Of a DNA stretch of 64,000 nt, positions 13,690-25,225 are shown in pieces. The stretch lies in NCBI GenBank assembly GCA_025504975.1, contig JANUWI010000002.1:3534001-3598000 (forward strand), given 5' to 3'. The translations under genes were made by a program, and so were the position numbers. This DNA comes from Plenodomus lindquistii. Lineage: Eukaryota; Ascomycota; Dothideomycetes; Pleosporales; Leptosphaeriaceae. Under the pieces are notes generated by a model. That model did not search any database. It was not told the DNA's origin and was given only the letters and a program-made list of their open reading frames with translations. Every line of letters starts with the position of its first letter. The stretch's first letter is position 1.

Positions 13690-15250
13690 ATATAGCTTGC
13701 ATTATAAGCTATTTAATAAAACGCGATATTTACTATTCTAAAGGCTACTATAGTCTATAAAATTCTAGAAAGGACTTTATAATAATAACGCGCTAGTACT
13801 GCCCTATAATATAACTACAAGCCTAATTTAATAAAGCTACTTAAAACTAAAAAGAAGGTAATTATTAAATATATATTTAACTTTACTATAAAAGAATACC
13901 TACTCTAGCTTACTATAGTTAAAAATATAGTAGATTTCTTATTTAAAGCCTAGCACTATAACTCTACTAGTAAAAACTAGGCTATAACTTTTATTAAGCG
14001 TTACTCTAAGTTTAAAGTAAAGTTTAATTATAAGTATAATTATAAAAAAGCCTTTTATAAAAATCTAGTAGTTATTAGTAACTAGTTCTAGTTTATAAAA
14101 AATATTAAAGCTAAGTATAGTATCTAGAATAAAAATATCTATGACTTTAATAAAATAGGCTTTATAATAGGTATTATATTAACTAGAGTAGTTATTATAG
14201 GTACTAACTATTAAAAGCGTCTAAAATCTATATAGTAAAGTAACTAGAAGTAAACTATAGTAATCTAGAGTATTAACGTAATAGAGTAGGCTATTTTTTT
14301 TTTATTATTTTTACTAATAAATACTATCTCTCTACCTAGTATAAAAAGCCTAGCCTACTTTAGAACTAGGCTTTTACAGTCTCTAAAAATAGCTAGATAG
14401 ATAATAGGTTTAGTCTAGACTAGTTAAAGTATTTTAATAAGTATATAAAAAAGCGTATTATTAGTATAGTATATCTATTTATAATTAATAGTTATAAAAG
14501 CTATAACTTATTTAAATTCTACTAGTACTATAAAGAATATAAAATTATAACTTTTTATATACTTTTTTATTTATTATACTTTTTATAGCTATTTAATATT
14601 AGTTATTTTATACTTTTAAAAAAGATATATAGCTACTAAGCTAAAAATCTAATATATAACTAGATTAACTATATTACTAAAATTAAATTTTTACTATACT
14701 TTATTACTGCTTTTAATACTACTATTATTTAAAATAATATCTAGAGAGGCTTTTAAAGTATAGGCTTAGTTTTTTTTAACCTAGAAGCTATAATATCTAG
14801 CTTTAATATTAAACTATATATACTATTATTTTTTACTATTAATAATAAACTCTAGCACTTCTAGACTCTAAATAATACTTTATAATTTAGGTTATAATTA
14901 AAGCTTTTTAAAAAAAAGATTTAAAGCTATATAGATAGCTTGCTAATAGCTATAGTTAATATATTTAAAAAGTTTAGTAAAAGCGCAGTATTAATAGTAT
15001 ATTAGATAGTATTAATACGTAATAAAGTTATTAAGCTTTAAATAGTAAATAAAACCGCTATATAATATAAATTATATAAAAAAAAGTAGGTATAGAAAAA
15101 AGGTACTTTTATAGTTAAAAAAGGCCTATATTTAATAACTTTAAAAGAGTTTATAGCGCGTAGTAATAGAAAAAAGGCGTTAAAAAAAGTGCGCGCTAAA
15201 AAAAATAAACCTACCTAATAGTACTATAGACGCTGTAGTAAAAATAGATA
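13690..15250 (+). pseudogene. Degenerate pogo-family transposase (HTH_Tnp_Tc5 and DDE_1 type)
   Basis: With stops ignored, the plus strand reads as a Fot1/Pot2 transposase. The DNA-binding part includes a segment near 13,960-14,060 ending in WxxxFIKRYSKFKVKFN-like residues. The first catalytic block near 14,138-14,170 reads IYDFNKIGFIIGI for the family's YNFDETGFxxGx. A WVTVIQGIN-like segment follows near 14,255-14,290. The first catalytic Asp is Asn, the next Glu is Lys and the Thr is Ile, all explained by G-to-A or C-to-T changes. Dozens of TAG/TAA stops interrupt it. It is non-functional. Confidence 0.8.
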
Positions 15251-15361
15251 TAACACGCGTATATATAAGTAAAAAGTAAAGTATATTTCTAAATAAATTA
15301 GCTTACTACAATTTCTACGTACTATTATTATTTATTATATAGTACTATTATAAAAGTATAT

Positions 15362-15415
15362 TTTAGTAGAGTTTTAGCAGAGCCTAGCTACTCGCCTATG
15401 CTAGCTACTTGCCTA
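15362..15415 (-). repeat. Right terminal inverted repeat of pogo element
   Basis: 54 bp ending GCTAGCTACTTGCCTA, the inverted copy of the left repeat. It retains two C bases (in AGCAGAG and ACTCGCC) that read T in the left repeat, consistent with RIP hitting the ends unequally. Confidence 0.88.
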
Positions 15416-15694
15416 TAAAGTACGTTACTAGATAGAGTATACTAGAGTAGTTAGCTAAAAAGAGTTAATAGTTTTTAGAATATTCTAAAACTTACTTTTT
15501 ATAGCTAGCGTATGTGCGTATATACTAGTATCTTTAGAATTTCTATACCTACCTACCTTATTAGATTTGTTTTCTACTCTAATAGACTAGCCCTTAATAA
15601 TTACTCTTGCTATAAAGTACCTTTCTATCTACATGCAGTGAGTAGCACACATCTAGCATCAATTACCTACTATTAAAATAGGTTTGATTATGGT

Positions 15695-17230
15695 ATGTAT
15701 TCATTTGAGGCCCTGGATAAAAACCGCGATATTGAGTACGAGAAGATTGGCCACGGGAGGCTGCAACGCCCTGCCCCCCCTCAGCTTGCACCTCAGCAGC
15801 CGACTTCGACTGCAAGGACCGGAAACGTCACAATGCTAGTGAAGCAAATCCAAGAGAACGCAGAGACATACGCAAGGTTCTTTAATAGTCAGAGTCTTCC
15901 TGAGCCTTCTTTCGATCACGGTGATCATCTTATGCCAGGCGAGGAATTGCCACTTGATGTGGTAGCGGCACGTGAAGCCGCGATAGAGGGCGCTCACGAA
16001 TTGCACGATCTCCTCCTTGGACCCTTAGGACTCATTGTTGAATGTTCTGGCCAGGTATACTAGTCTCTGATATAGTCCAGATGATCTTCAACTTACTCTC
16101 ACAGCAATACCTGCTACTTTGCCTTCAATACCTATATCGGCACAAAATTGCGTATGCAGTCCCGCTGGACGGCGTTGCATCTTTTGCGGAGATAGCGAGC
16201 TCATGCTCAACAAATGAAAAAGACGTCACTCGGTTTCTTCGTGTTGCGATGAGTCAGCATGTCTTCAAAGAAGTCAGGAAAGGCTTTGTTGCTCACACCG
16301 CTGCCTCAAAGATGCTCATAAACAACCCTTTGTTGGAGGCATGGACGATGAACAATGCGCAAGAGTTCTGGCCTGCCTTGAGCCGTGCTGTTGATGCGAC
16401 AGTAAAGTGGCCAGGATCGGAAGAACCGAGTGAGAGCGTAAGTCTCATCTCATGCTTGATATGCGGAATGTCTAATACCAGACTAGGGTTTCTCGTTGGC
16501 AAACGGAACCAACGAGAATCCATTCGATATCATCAAGAAAGATACCACGCGACAAGCACAGTTTGTTCAAGCAATGAGTTTCACACACATGCATCCCTCA
16601 TACGACGTCAGATTCTTTGTAGATCACTACGACTTCGGAACTATCGGTCAGGGAACAATTGTGGATATTGGCGGCTCTCAGGGTGAAGTCAGCGTGGCCA
16701 TAGCTGAGCGATATCCAGACATTACCTGTATCGTGCAAGATCTTGCGGAGACCATCACAGGACTGAATGTGCCTGCTTCGTTGAATCAACGCGTCCTCGG
16801 GATGACACACGACTTCTTGAAACCCCAACCCGTACGTGGAGCGGACATCTATCTTCTGCGATGGGTTTTACACGATTGGTCGGACAAGTACTGCATTATG
16901 ATTTTGCAGAACCTGATACCAGCTTTGAAGAAATGAGCGAAAATTGTTGTCAATGACATTTGTCTCCCAGACCCAGGCCAGGTGTCGATACGTGCCGAGC
17001 GTTCACTTCGGTATGCTCCGCGAAATGTGCGCTCTTTCTGTGCGGTGTCAAGCTGACCCACGTGCAGAATCATGGACATTTCGATGAAGGCCTTCAATAA
17101 TGCGAGGGAACGTGATGCGGAGACTTGGGAGTGGTTGTTCAGGATGGCTGATGAGCGATTCGATTTCAAAGGCATAGTCCTTCCCAAGGATGCGCGCATG
17201 GCTGTCATTACGGCTGAGTGGACTGGCTGA
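15695..17230 (+). pseudogene. Fungal SAM-dependent O-methyltransferase with in-frame stop
   Basis: Four exons reconstruct a COMT-like O-methyltransferase: 15695-16054, 16105-16437, 16487-17010 and 17068-17230, with canonical GT-AG introns of 49-57 nt. The family makes methyl ethers on phenolic or polyketide hydroxyls using S-adenosylmethionine. Motifs in order: an N-terminal dimerisation part (ELHDLLLGP), GFSLANGT, the SAM-binding VDIGGSQGEVS, and the catalytic LHDWSD. A TGA at 16,934-16,936 cuts the frame at codon 381 of 459, just before the conserved IVVND strand, yet the frame stays open on both sides of it, through the last intron, to the natural stop. The start is uncertain; Met at 15,833 fits the family N-terminus better than 15,695. 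The gene may be a recent pseudogene, a truncated enzyme or contain a sequencing error. It lies at the very edge of the RIP block. Confidence 0.75.
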
Positions 17231-17763
17231 AACCTAAGTTGAGGTGATTGTTCACAAGATTTGTTCCCTGTTGGAACACCTCATGCGTGAACCAATCCGC
17301 TTGTTTGGTTGGACGACGTAGATGCATATTCACCCAGCAGTAAGCGCCAGTGAGTCCAGACTACTATCAAGTCGTAGCCGCAAACTCGAGTAGGGAGTCA
17401 TCGCTCGCCTTCGTAGAAGAAATGTATTCTTATTATGACGAAAAAAAGTTCACGCTCAACTGTCTAGATCCTCGATAGCCAGGCTACAAAAGTCGCTCAC
17501 ACAATCAACAAACAACCAATCCAATGTTAATGTAAGGGGTATAAGAAAAGCACACGCAACAAATCTGCCTAGCCAAAGAAAGCTCATCAAGTCAATGCTG
17601 GTCGCGTCTCGAGCGGCTGTGCTCGCTGAAAAGTAAAAAGTCGAAAGGAAGTGTATCCAAAAGATGCCCACTCGAAAATGTCCAACCTAAACAAGTCTAT
17701 CCTACTGAAACAAAGCCTCCAATGAAGGATCTTATGCCTCGTACCCGCAGAGCGAATTAAGCC
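17231..17763. other. Convergent intergenic spacer
   Basis: The 533 bp between the ends of the O-methyltransferase and the glycosyltransferase genes presumably hold both 3' untranslated regions. I see no gene or repeat. Confidence 0.6.
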
Positions 17764-20700
17764 CTATCGTCTCAGATAGTCCCTTAGCCAGATGTCGCCG
17801 CCTTCGCCCTTCTCCCATTTGCTCCAGGCGATCTCATACGCGTCCTCAAGATCGCTAACCCAGCGCTTCGTGTCGAATAGTGGACTGCTCCAGCGGCTTG
17901 CATGAAGCATTTCTCTCAGCTCACTAAGCCTGCCCGTTGCACGATAGCCATCGTACTTACAATCGCGGGCTAAACGCACCGCCTTGTCTTCATAGTCTGC
18001 ATCATCTTTGGCAATGAGTTCGATAGCCGCAACCTCACCTTCCTGGGTTTTTGGTAACGCGCCTTTGAGAATCGACGCAGCCATACGACTGCACATCTTG
18101 TACTTGTATCTTGGCAAAGTAAGGAGCGGTGTTCCAGACCAGAGGACATCGGCGGCCGTAGTGTGCGCATTACATTCTGGGGTGTCGAGGAAGAGGTCGC
18201 AGACGCGTGCACGAGAAATGTGTTGGGACTTCTGTGCGACGTCGGTGAACATGATGCGGGACGCGACGGCAGGGCCGGCCCATTTGAGTGCGGTATCCTT
18301 GAGATTGGTCTCGCCGAGGTCGGGGAAGCGTAGTAGCCAGAGGATGGCGCGGGGAAGACGCTCGAGGATGCGTAGCCAGGTACGAAAGGTCGTTGGCTCG
18401 ATCTAGTGAAATGTCAGTAAGAATTGCAGGGAAGGCTTTCTTCTTTGGATAACTCCGGCGTACTTTGTACAGCTGGTTGAAGTTGGCAAGAATAATTGCA
18501 TCTTCGGGAAGGTTCGGAAAGATCTCTTTACGCATTGCCCATCTCCTTTGCTGTTCTTCTTCCCAATTTGGTTGGCGACCCTGCGAGTCAGGGGCGCTTT
18601 GACGATGATCACAACAAAAGAATGTATCGCGACAGAAGACGATGTTCTCTCCGTATATCCAGTCCTTGTCCTCGCCGCCACTGTTGTCATCGACAAGAGC
18701 GTCTTCCAAGTCAACGTTGCGGCGCCATGGGCGCAGTGTATCAGGGGGCACCGCAGTGTCATCAGCAAGCAGATAATCACACCATTCAGCACCTAGTGTT
18801 CCTGCAAACCCCATAAATGCCATCTGAATTGGAGCAGCTCTTGCGGCAAAGACCTCATTTCTTGCACCTCGTGTATAACCATTGAGATTGACAAGGACAT
18901 GGATACCATCATTGACGATTTGATTGACAAGTCGCTCGGCTGACCAAGAGCTAGCGTCGTGGAAAACAGGGGCTTCTCTTTCGATTTGCTTGCGGTGCTC
19001 AGATCCGTCGCTTGGGGTAGTCGCATAGCAGTATGCTTTTGCGCGGTTTGGATTATGAAGGCCAAAGACGGATTGCATCAAATGTGCAAGAGGATGGTTA
19101 TTAAAGTCGGAGGAGACATAGCCCACTTTGAGATATGGTCTGGGAGGCGCAGGAGGTTGGTATACAGTCGGAGGAAGCCAAGGGACCCGCAATGTAGAGC
19201 AGGATATGCGTAGGCCATTCCGTTGAGAGATTAGGCGGATTTGCTCTGCTGACATTGGACATGTGAACGTGTGGAAGGGAAGCACCGTCGGAGCGGCTGG
19301 TACTGTCAATGTCCCGGGTAATTGCGGTCGCTTGTAAGCCGCGAGAGGTCGTTGCTTGCCGGTGACCCAGCGATCCTGATACCACTGCCACGTCATTTTG
19401 CGGATGGCGCGTTCGACCAGACGAACCACTCGAGCACCTTCCCACTTTTGGCCTTTCCACTTCACCACGACTGATGCAATGCTGTCCTGCTTTTCCTTGA
19501 TGTCATGCGCGCTTCCCTCGGTGAGGGCTAGTGGACGCAAAATGTCTCGTAGAAATTGATCGTCCATGGAGCCTCGACCCCATTCCTCGCCGTCTGCCAA
19601 TTGTTTCTCGACTAGCTTTACAACCTTGTGAATCCAGCCAAAGCTTGAAGCACCAGGGAGCTTGGCATCTAATAGCATACCACTGTTGTCGACGTGCCAA
19701 CGATCCCTGGAACCACCATCTTCTGCAATGCCACCCCGCCCGAGCCACTCGCAGACTGAGTTGTGGGCATTGGCAAGGCCACAGACAGCTTCTGCAAAGT
19801 CTGGACTGGCATCGACGGCTCTCTTGTAATACTGAATCGCATCGCTTATTCGTCCCTTATCCTTGACCGCGTTGGCGAGATTGGCGAGCGCAATATCGAA
19901 GTTTTGATCGCAGGCTACAGCCTGCTCGTACATGTTGATGGCAACATCTAGTTGTCCAATATCCTTGAGCAGGCTGCCAAGGTTGGTATAAAGGTGCGCA
20001 TGTCGCTTATCCAGCTGGAGCCCATAATAGTAATATGACAATGCAAGAGCCACACCACTGCCAGGGACGAGCCCAGGTATCTGCTGTTGCGGCGCAAACT
20101 GGGACGCAGGTACTGGCCGCGAGGGCGCAGATTGCTGCACGCTTGCAAGAAGAATCCCTACATTGTTCGCTGTCGAGGGACTAGGTTGCAATGAAAGTGA
20201 CAGGTAATAAAGCGCCAGTATCTCTCTGACACCGTAGTTGGTTTGACTCGGGCGTGATTTTGGTGAGCTGTTGGCCATTCCGTCCTGAAAGATCTTTGCC
20301 AACGAGAGCAGAGAGTTGCTCGTAGTTGAGACCGCGGCTTTCCGAGCCATGCCATCACTGGGAACATGCCGGAGCCCTGGTAGTTGGCCATGTGCTGGGA
20401 AACACAGGTGTGCAGTTCTCGTAGCGGCTTCTGGCGGTAGCAAGATTGGATCAGATGATGGTGGTACTCTTCGGCCCCCGGGTGATCGCTCCATGGCATC
20501 GTAACCTACAACAGCAAGTATCTTCCTGATCAGGCCATCGATACCGTTGGCTTGCGATCCGGCACCAATTAGCACGGCGTCTTCGAAAGCCTTTGCTGCT
20601 CCAGCATTGTCGCCTAGTGCATACAGCATGTTGCCTTTGGCGTGCACGAGGGCCAAAATACGGCCATTGTCACTGCCCGGGATAGCATAGCCACTGGATC

Positions 20701-22858
20701 CGAAGCCTGGCTGGTCTGAACCTGGCAGATCGTCCAGATCCTTGAAAATTGATTCGCCATCACCTTCGAACTCGAACACTGGCCGATCTGAGACTTCAGA
20801 CAACGATTCACTCACGGTTGAACTCGAGCGTTCGCTTTCCGCCTCAAGACTCTTCAGAGCATCTTCTCCCTTGACAAACCGAAGGCTCCGTTCCACCTCT
20901 GCTATGAGAGCCACGGCTTCTCGGCCACGGTGGTCACTGCAAAGCAGACCGATTAGGTGTTCGACAGCCTCGAAATAGCTCGGGCGCAGCCTGACTGCTC
21001 GCCTCCAATAGGCCTCTGCATCCCGCTTCTGATGAAGAGCGAGATATGTGGCTGCCAAGTTGGAGATGGCTTCCACATGATCTCGGTCTATTGTCAAGAT
21101 GTGCTTGTACCAATCTTGGGCCTTTTGATAATCGCCCAAAGCGTAAGCGAGACATCCACCCAACAGAATACCGTCTATCCAGTCCCATTTACTTTCTTCA
21201 CAGTGTCGTGTTATTGCTTCCAGCGCTGACGCAGCAGTCATGCTCGGAGGTAAATCATGGCGTAAACCCTGTTGGACACCTGCAACTGACCCAGAAATAC
21301 GTCGCAGAATCCGTGGGGGTTCCATGGCAGAGACTGGTGGCTGCATCGAATGTTGAGGCATCTCTTGCCAGGATTGTCTATGTGAATCCTGCGTACCCAT
21401 GGCCCAAGCGGAAGATGAACGTGAATGGTACATTGGGGGCCGGCTCGATCCCGCGTCCAGTCTCGGACTGAAAGCATGCTGGGTAGGAGTGGGGTAGGAA
21501 ACTCGGCGCTCTAATGCCTGCCGGCCACCGTTCCTCAGCGACCTTGAAGGCTGTCGCGGAGGCTTGGGGTATATGTGCGGTCGAGACTGTGCACGTCCGT
21601 GTGCATGGTGCGCATGGGCTTTGCGTGTCGATTGCAGATATCTCAGCAAGTCGACATAGACTGCATGTGCCCAGGCGAATACTCTTTCGCGCGATTGGCC
21701 GTTTGGAGAATCAGGGCCGTAGTCTTCAAGTGCGCTGGTCATAGAGTAGCTCTTTTGTACCGGTGTGGTCTGGCCAGAATGCAAGTAGTCCTGTGGGCGC
21801 TGCGTAAGTGGTCCTGGTAAAGGAGGACTCTGATGATCCAGCGCAAAGTGGGGATGCGACTGGGCGTATGGAACAAGATTCATGTGCGGACGGCCGTGGT
21901 CGTTGGAGTTGCTGTGGTTTTGGTGGAGAGGGTATGGCTGAAAGTTGGCAATGTTGGTGGTAGGTTGATTGTATGGGTAGCCTAGGAAGGGGGCGTGTTG
22001 GGGGTGGCTCCATTCGTGGTTTGGGTGATGGAGAAAGCGAGGGTCCCGCATGGCTGCAGGACGGTAGGGTATGAAGGTGCCATCGTGCCAGTAGGGCCCA
22101 AACGGGCCTTGGTCGTTTGACACTGTCGGACCCAGAGGCATTTGGAGGGGTGGCCCCATTGGCCCAGAGTAGGCATGTCCCCACATCTGATATGGCGAGA
22201 GAGGCTGTAGTGGCGGGACCTGATTCAGCACAGAGTCGATCTGGGGCAGGTGCTGTGCTGCGCGTGCCGAGCCCGAGCCAGTCTCAAAGTACAGACTGGG
22301 ACTCCACTCGGCAGACGCGTCCTGATGGACCCGCCCCGAGGGGCTGTTGATGCCAAGCGAGCGCATGGGGAGGTCCTGCTTGAGGCCATGGACCATGTGT
22401 GGCGCGGCGGCGACGGGGAGCAGAATGTGCTTGGTGGCGTGGGGCTCGCCATGCTCGACCGAGGTGCCGTCGTAGGCGGCCGCGAGGATTCCCTTGGGCG
22501 TCTTACGTCGAAGCATGTGCTCGGGCGGCTTCGCGGCGTGGCCAGCGCCGGCGGGCTCGGGGCCGTACGAGTTGTGGCGGGACAACGGGTGGGCATACTG
22601 GCGGGCGCGCGGGTGCTGGTGGGCGAGAGGGCCGTCTTCGAAGGCGGCGGGGTTGCGGTGCGGCGAGGCGTGGGCAGGCGCGGCGGGGAGGCTGCGGTTG
22701 CGGTTGTGGTTGTGGTTGTGGTTGTGGTTGTGGTTGTGGTTGTGGTTGTGGTCGTGGTCGTGGTCGTGGTGGTTGCTGTGATTGTGGTTGTGGTAGGGCG
22801 CGGGTGCAGGAGGCAGCTGGGACTGCGGCGGGGGAGGGTACGGCCTGGCCATGGTCAT
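17764..22858 (-). CDS. TPR-containing O-GlcNAc transferase-like glycosyltransferase (GT41)
   Basis: Two exons on the minus strand, 22858-18464 and 18402-17764, give about 1,677 residues. GT41 enzymes transfer N-acetylglucosamine (or fucose in plant SPY) from nucleotide sugar to Ser/Thr of nuclear and cytosolic proteins. A long low-complexity N-terminus begins with about eight His-Asn pairs. TPR repeats occur near residues 565-650 and 940-1040 (NLGSLLKDIGQLDVAINMYE). The catalytic domain shows VGYVSSDFNNHPLAHLMQS (His1255 at the place of the human active-site His), LNGYTRGARNE, NFNQLYK ending the first exon, and CNAHTTAADVLWSGTP. The 61-nt intron (GTACGC...CTAG) falls exactly after LYK, and IEPTTF follows in frame, as in the family. 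This explains why the simple open frame seems to end in nonsense. Which sugar is used cannot be read from sequence. Confidence 0.85.
22692..22795. repeat. Hexanucleotide microsatellite coding for His-Asn repeats
   Basis: About eight tandem GGTTGT units followed by GGTCGT units. On the minus strand they encode alternating His and Asn, then His and Asp, near the start of the glycosyltransferase. Length variation here would change protein length without shifting the frame. Confidence 0.85.
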
Positions 22859-23341
22859 GGTGGGGGAGCGGGGGGTTCACCACGACCGGCTGGTGCCTAT
22901 GCCTTCGCGGAGTCGTCGTCGATCTGCTGCTATGCACATGTCTCTGGGGGCGCGCCGGGGAGGGGGGACGTTGCAGCACCGCGTGTCCCGAGACTGGCGC
23001 GTTGCCAGCAGAGACCCCGGCGGGTGCGTGGCTGTACGGGAGGGCGAGGGATGGGCAGGCGAGAGGCCGCCGGTGATGGAGCGCGTGCGCGTGGTGGGCG
23101 GGCGAGGGAGGATTGTTTCGCGGGGTGCGTCAGATGTCAAATGTCGGCTGTCAGGCTCGTCGACAGCGGGTCCAGCGACGTGCTGGTGGCCCCCGGAATG
23201 TACCGCGCGAACTGCTCGCCCTGCACGAGAGGCGCCGTGGTGGCAGCGCGCGCGCGCTCTGCGTCTGGTGTTCTCGTTTCGGTTCCTGTTCTTGTCTTGT
23301 CTTGTAGGGCAGCGTTGGCCAGGCGGGCACGTCGGTGGCGT

Positions 23342-23373
<32 letters not shown>

Positions 23374-25225
23374 TGTGTTGTCAGGGCTGTGTCTATCTAC
23401 CACGGCGCAGCAGCGGTCCGGCACGTCGTCGACTTGTGCGCAGCCAACCTGCGTGGCGGCGCTGGTGCTGGCTGTCGTCTGGTCTCGTCTCGTCTCGTCT
23501 CGTCTCGGTTCGTCTGGCCTCTGCGCGCTGCAGCTGTCCGGCGGCCAAGTGACAGTGGCCAGACAGGGTGTAGCGGGCAGGCAGGCAGGCAGGCAGGCAG
23601 GCAGCAGAAGCAGCAGCAGCGCGGCAAAAGAACAAGTGGATATCGCAAATCTCAGCTATCTCACCGACTCGTCACAGGCGGCACGGCCTGTTATTTCACA
23701 CGGGCTGGCGGGCGTGAGAGAGATGATGACCTGTGTGCACGCTGCGGGCAGGCCTACTCTCCACTTTGAGTGGCACGCAGTCGTTCGAGTGGTGGCTTGG
23801 ACGCATCCCTGCGCCATCAGACAGCTTCACTGGCGCGGCTTGCAGGGATTCGCTGCCTCCTCAACGTCTCTGTCCACCACCAGCGCCAATCACCCTCTGC
23901 CCGGCCCCCAATGCGGGTGCCGCAATATCCACTACATACCGCTATCCGTCTCGCTGCTGCCCTTTGGCCACCACCGTCTTCAGCTTCAGCTCCACCAGCC
24001 CCGTGCAGTAGCCATTTGCCTTCAGCCTACTCTATGTACTGTGTACATGGCGGCGCATGTCGCTGCAGCGCTGCTTACCCTTTGCCGTTACGGATGCCGG
24101 AACACCTGTCTGACGCTTACCACCCACGGGCGAATCATAGTCTCCACCTCATGCCGCCAACTACACCCATGTCGGCGTGGATGCAGCCTTTCACACAGCT
24201 GCTGCTGTCACTGTCGATCGGCCGAGAATACGAATCCAAAGCCGCAGATCCATCACCAGTCCGGTGATTTGACTCGTCTTGACACCAATATGCCACACAT
24301 CACAACTATATGTTGACCGCGAAAAAGGACCACTGAAGCCAAACCAAAGGCAAGACAACGCGGTGAGTAATGGGTCGTTTCCTCTTCTTCACACCAAAAT
24401 AGGCCTATACTACGGTCCAGTCCGAAGATAGGAAGTAAGGGCCAGAGTGTTGGTGAAGTGATTGTGACGCGTTCATGCTTGTCAGACGGCATCATCCATG
24501 ACAGAACCCATCGACGCAGTGAGTTGAGCTGCTCGAAAACCGGCGACCCTCAAACGCCGGGATACAAACCTGTTGAACAGTAGTAGGTACCTACAAACAG
24601 TTCTTTGGCGTAGCTTAGCATGGATCGTCAAGCTTTGCGTGAAAAGATGCATATCGCAGCTGCAGACGCCTGTGCGACCCAAAATGGCTTTGGCGACAGG
24701 TATCTGCCAGCCCGGCCGCGACGAGGCTGCACCAACTTTGCCCTTATAATCATCTGAGGGTACTGATGAGCAATAGACACTACGTCTGGAGCTGACGGCA
24801 GCCGACACTGCCTTGAGCAACAATAAGATGCCCGCCATCTGAAACGGGCGTGCCAATGGTCTGCACAGACCGAGACTGGATGGAGGCGACGAGGTGGTGG
24901 CTATGAGCTGGCGCCGTCGTTCATGTTGTTGTTGAAGGTGTGGATGTTGCAGGTCGAACAGGCCCAAGAAAATTTATTGTAGGTACGACCTGCTTAGTCA
25001 CCCGCGGCCCTACCTTTCGCCGCGATCAGGGGTCATTGCTTTCAATGTGGCCTTAGTGGTGGCCGAATAAGTTCCCTGGCCGACGTCTCAAAGCCACGTT
25101 CACTACTTCAAAGGTTCCACGTCAGGCCCATTATTCGTCGCGCATCATTGTATTCCCCCCCCCCGTATCTGTTGCGACCCCGCAGGACTTTGCCATTACC
25201 AGTCGCACAAAAACCCCCCTCCACC
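22859..25225. other. Divergent intergenic region with microsatellites
   Basis: This 2.4-kb gap separates the divergent glycosyltransferase and SEC62 starts. It is GC-rich and holds simple repeats: a TCG/GTC run at about 23,342-23,373, TCTCG pentamers at about 23,483-23,507 and GGCA tetramers at about 23,576-23,604. A C10 run lies just before SEC62, near 25,155. Long open frames on both strands are low-complexity and show no family motif. It most likely holds long 5' leaders and promoters. Confidence 0.55.

Larger units (their letters stand above)
13575..15415 (+). mobile_element. Full-length pogo/Fot1-type DNA transposon, RIP-inactivated
   Basis: The element is 1,841 bp long, close to the ~1.9 kb of Fot1 and Pot2 elements. 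It ends in 54-bp terminal inverted repeats matching at 52 of 54 positions, and is flanked by TA on both sides (13,573-13,574 and 15,416-15,417), the target duplication of the Tc1/mariner-pogo superfamily. Inside is a transposase in the same orientation, ruined by stops. Its right end lies only 279 bp before the start codon of the O-methyltransferase gene. Confidence 0.88.
1..15560. other. AT-rich RIP-mutated isochore
   Basis: The whole stretch is made almost only of A and T, with C and G mostly in CT, AG, GC and CG steps. CpA and TpG are nearly absent while CpG (for example GCGCG near 1,840 and 9,463) survives. This is the expected result of saturated repeat-induced point mutation, which in most Pezizomycotina changes CpA to TpA. 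No intact reading frame exists here. Transposon remains can still be recognised (separate entries). Stretches 1-1,766, about 9,592-10,855 and 11,170-12,927 carry the same base bias but I recognise no element in them. Composition returns to normal between about 15,560 and 15,690. Confidence 0.95.

Noticed and set aside
1..15560. Centromere, mitochondrial DNA or a nuclear mitochondrial insert as cause of the AT richness
   Set aside because: CpA-specific depletion and recognisable transposons explain the composition. No mitochondrial gene motif was seen. A centromere cannot be judged from 15 kb.
18170..18462. Apparent frame change or truncation at the glycosyltransferase C-terminus
   Set aside because: A 61-nt GT-AG intron (18,403-18,463) placed exactly at the conserved LYK/IEPTTF boundary restores the family sequence, so the gene is intact.
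23342..23373. CRISPR-like or functional tandem array
   Set aside because: Simple trinucleotide microsatellite. No spaced repeat array exists anywhere in the window, and CRISPR is not expected in fungi.
22250..24316. A 688-codon open frame on the plus strand
   Set aside because: It is antisense to the glycosyltransferase for its first 600 bases, then Val-, Arg-, Gly- and Ser-rich from simple repeats. It shows no domain motif.
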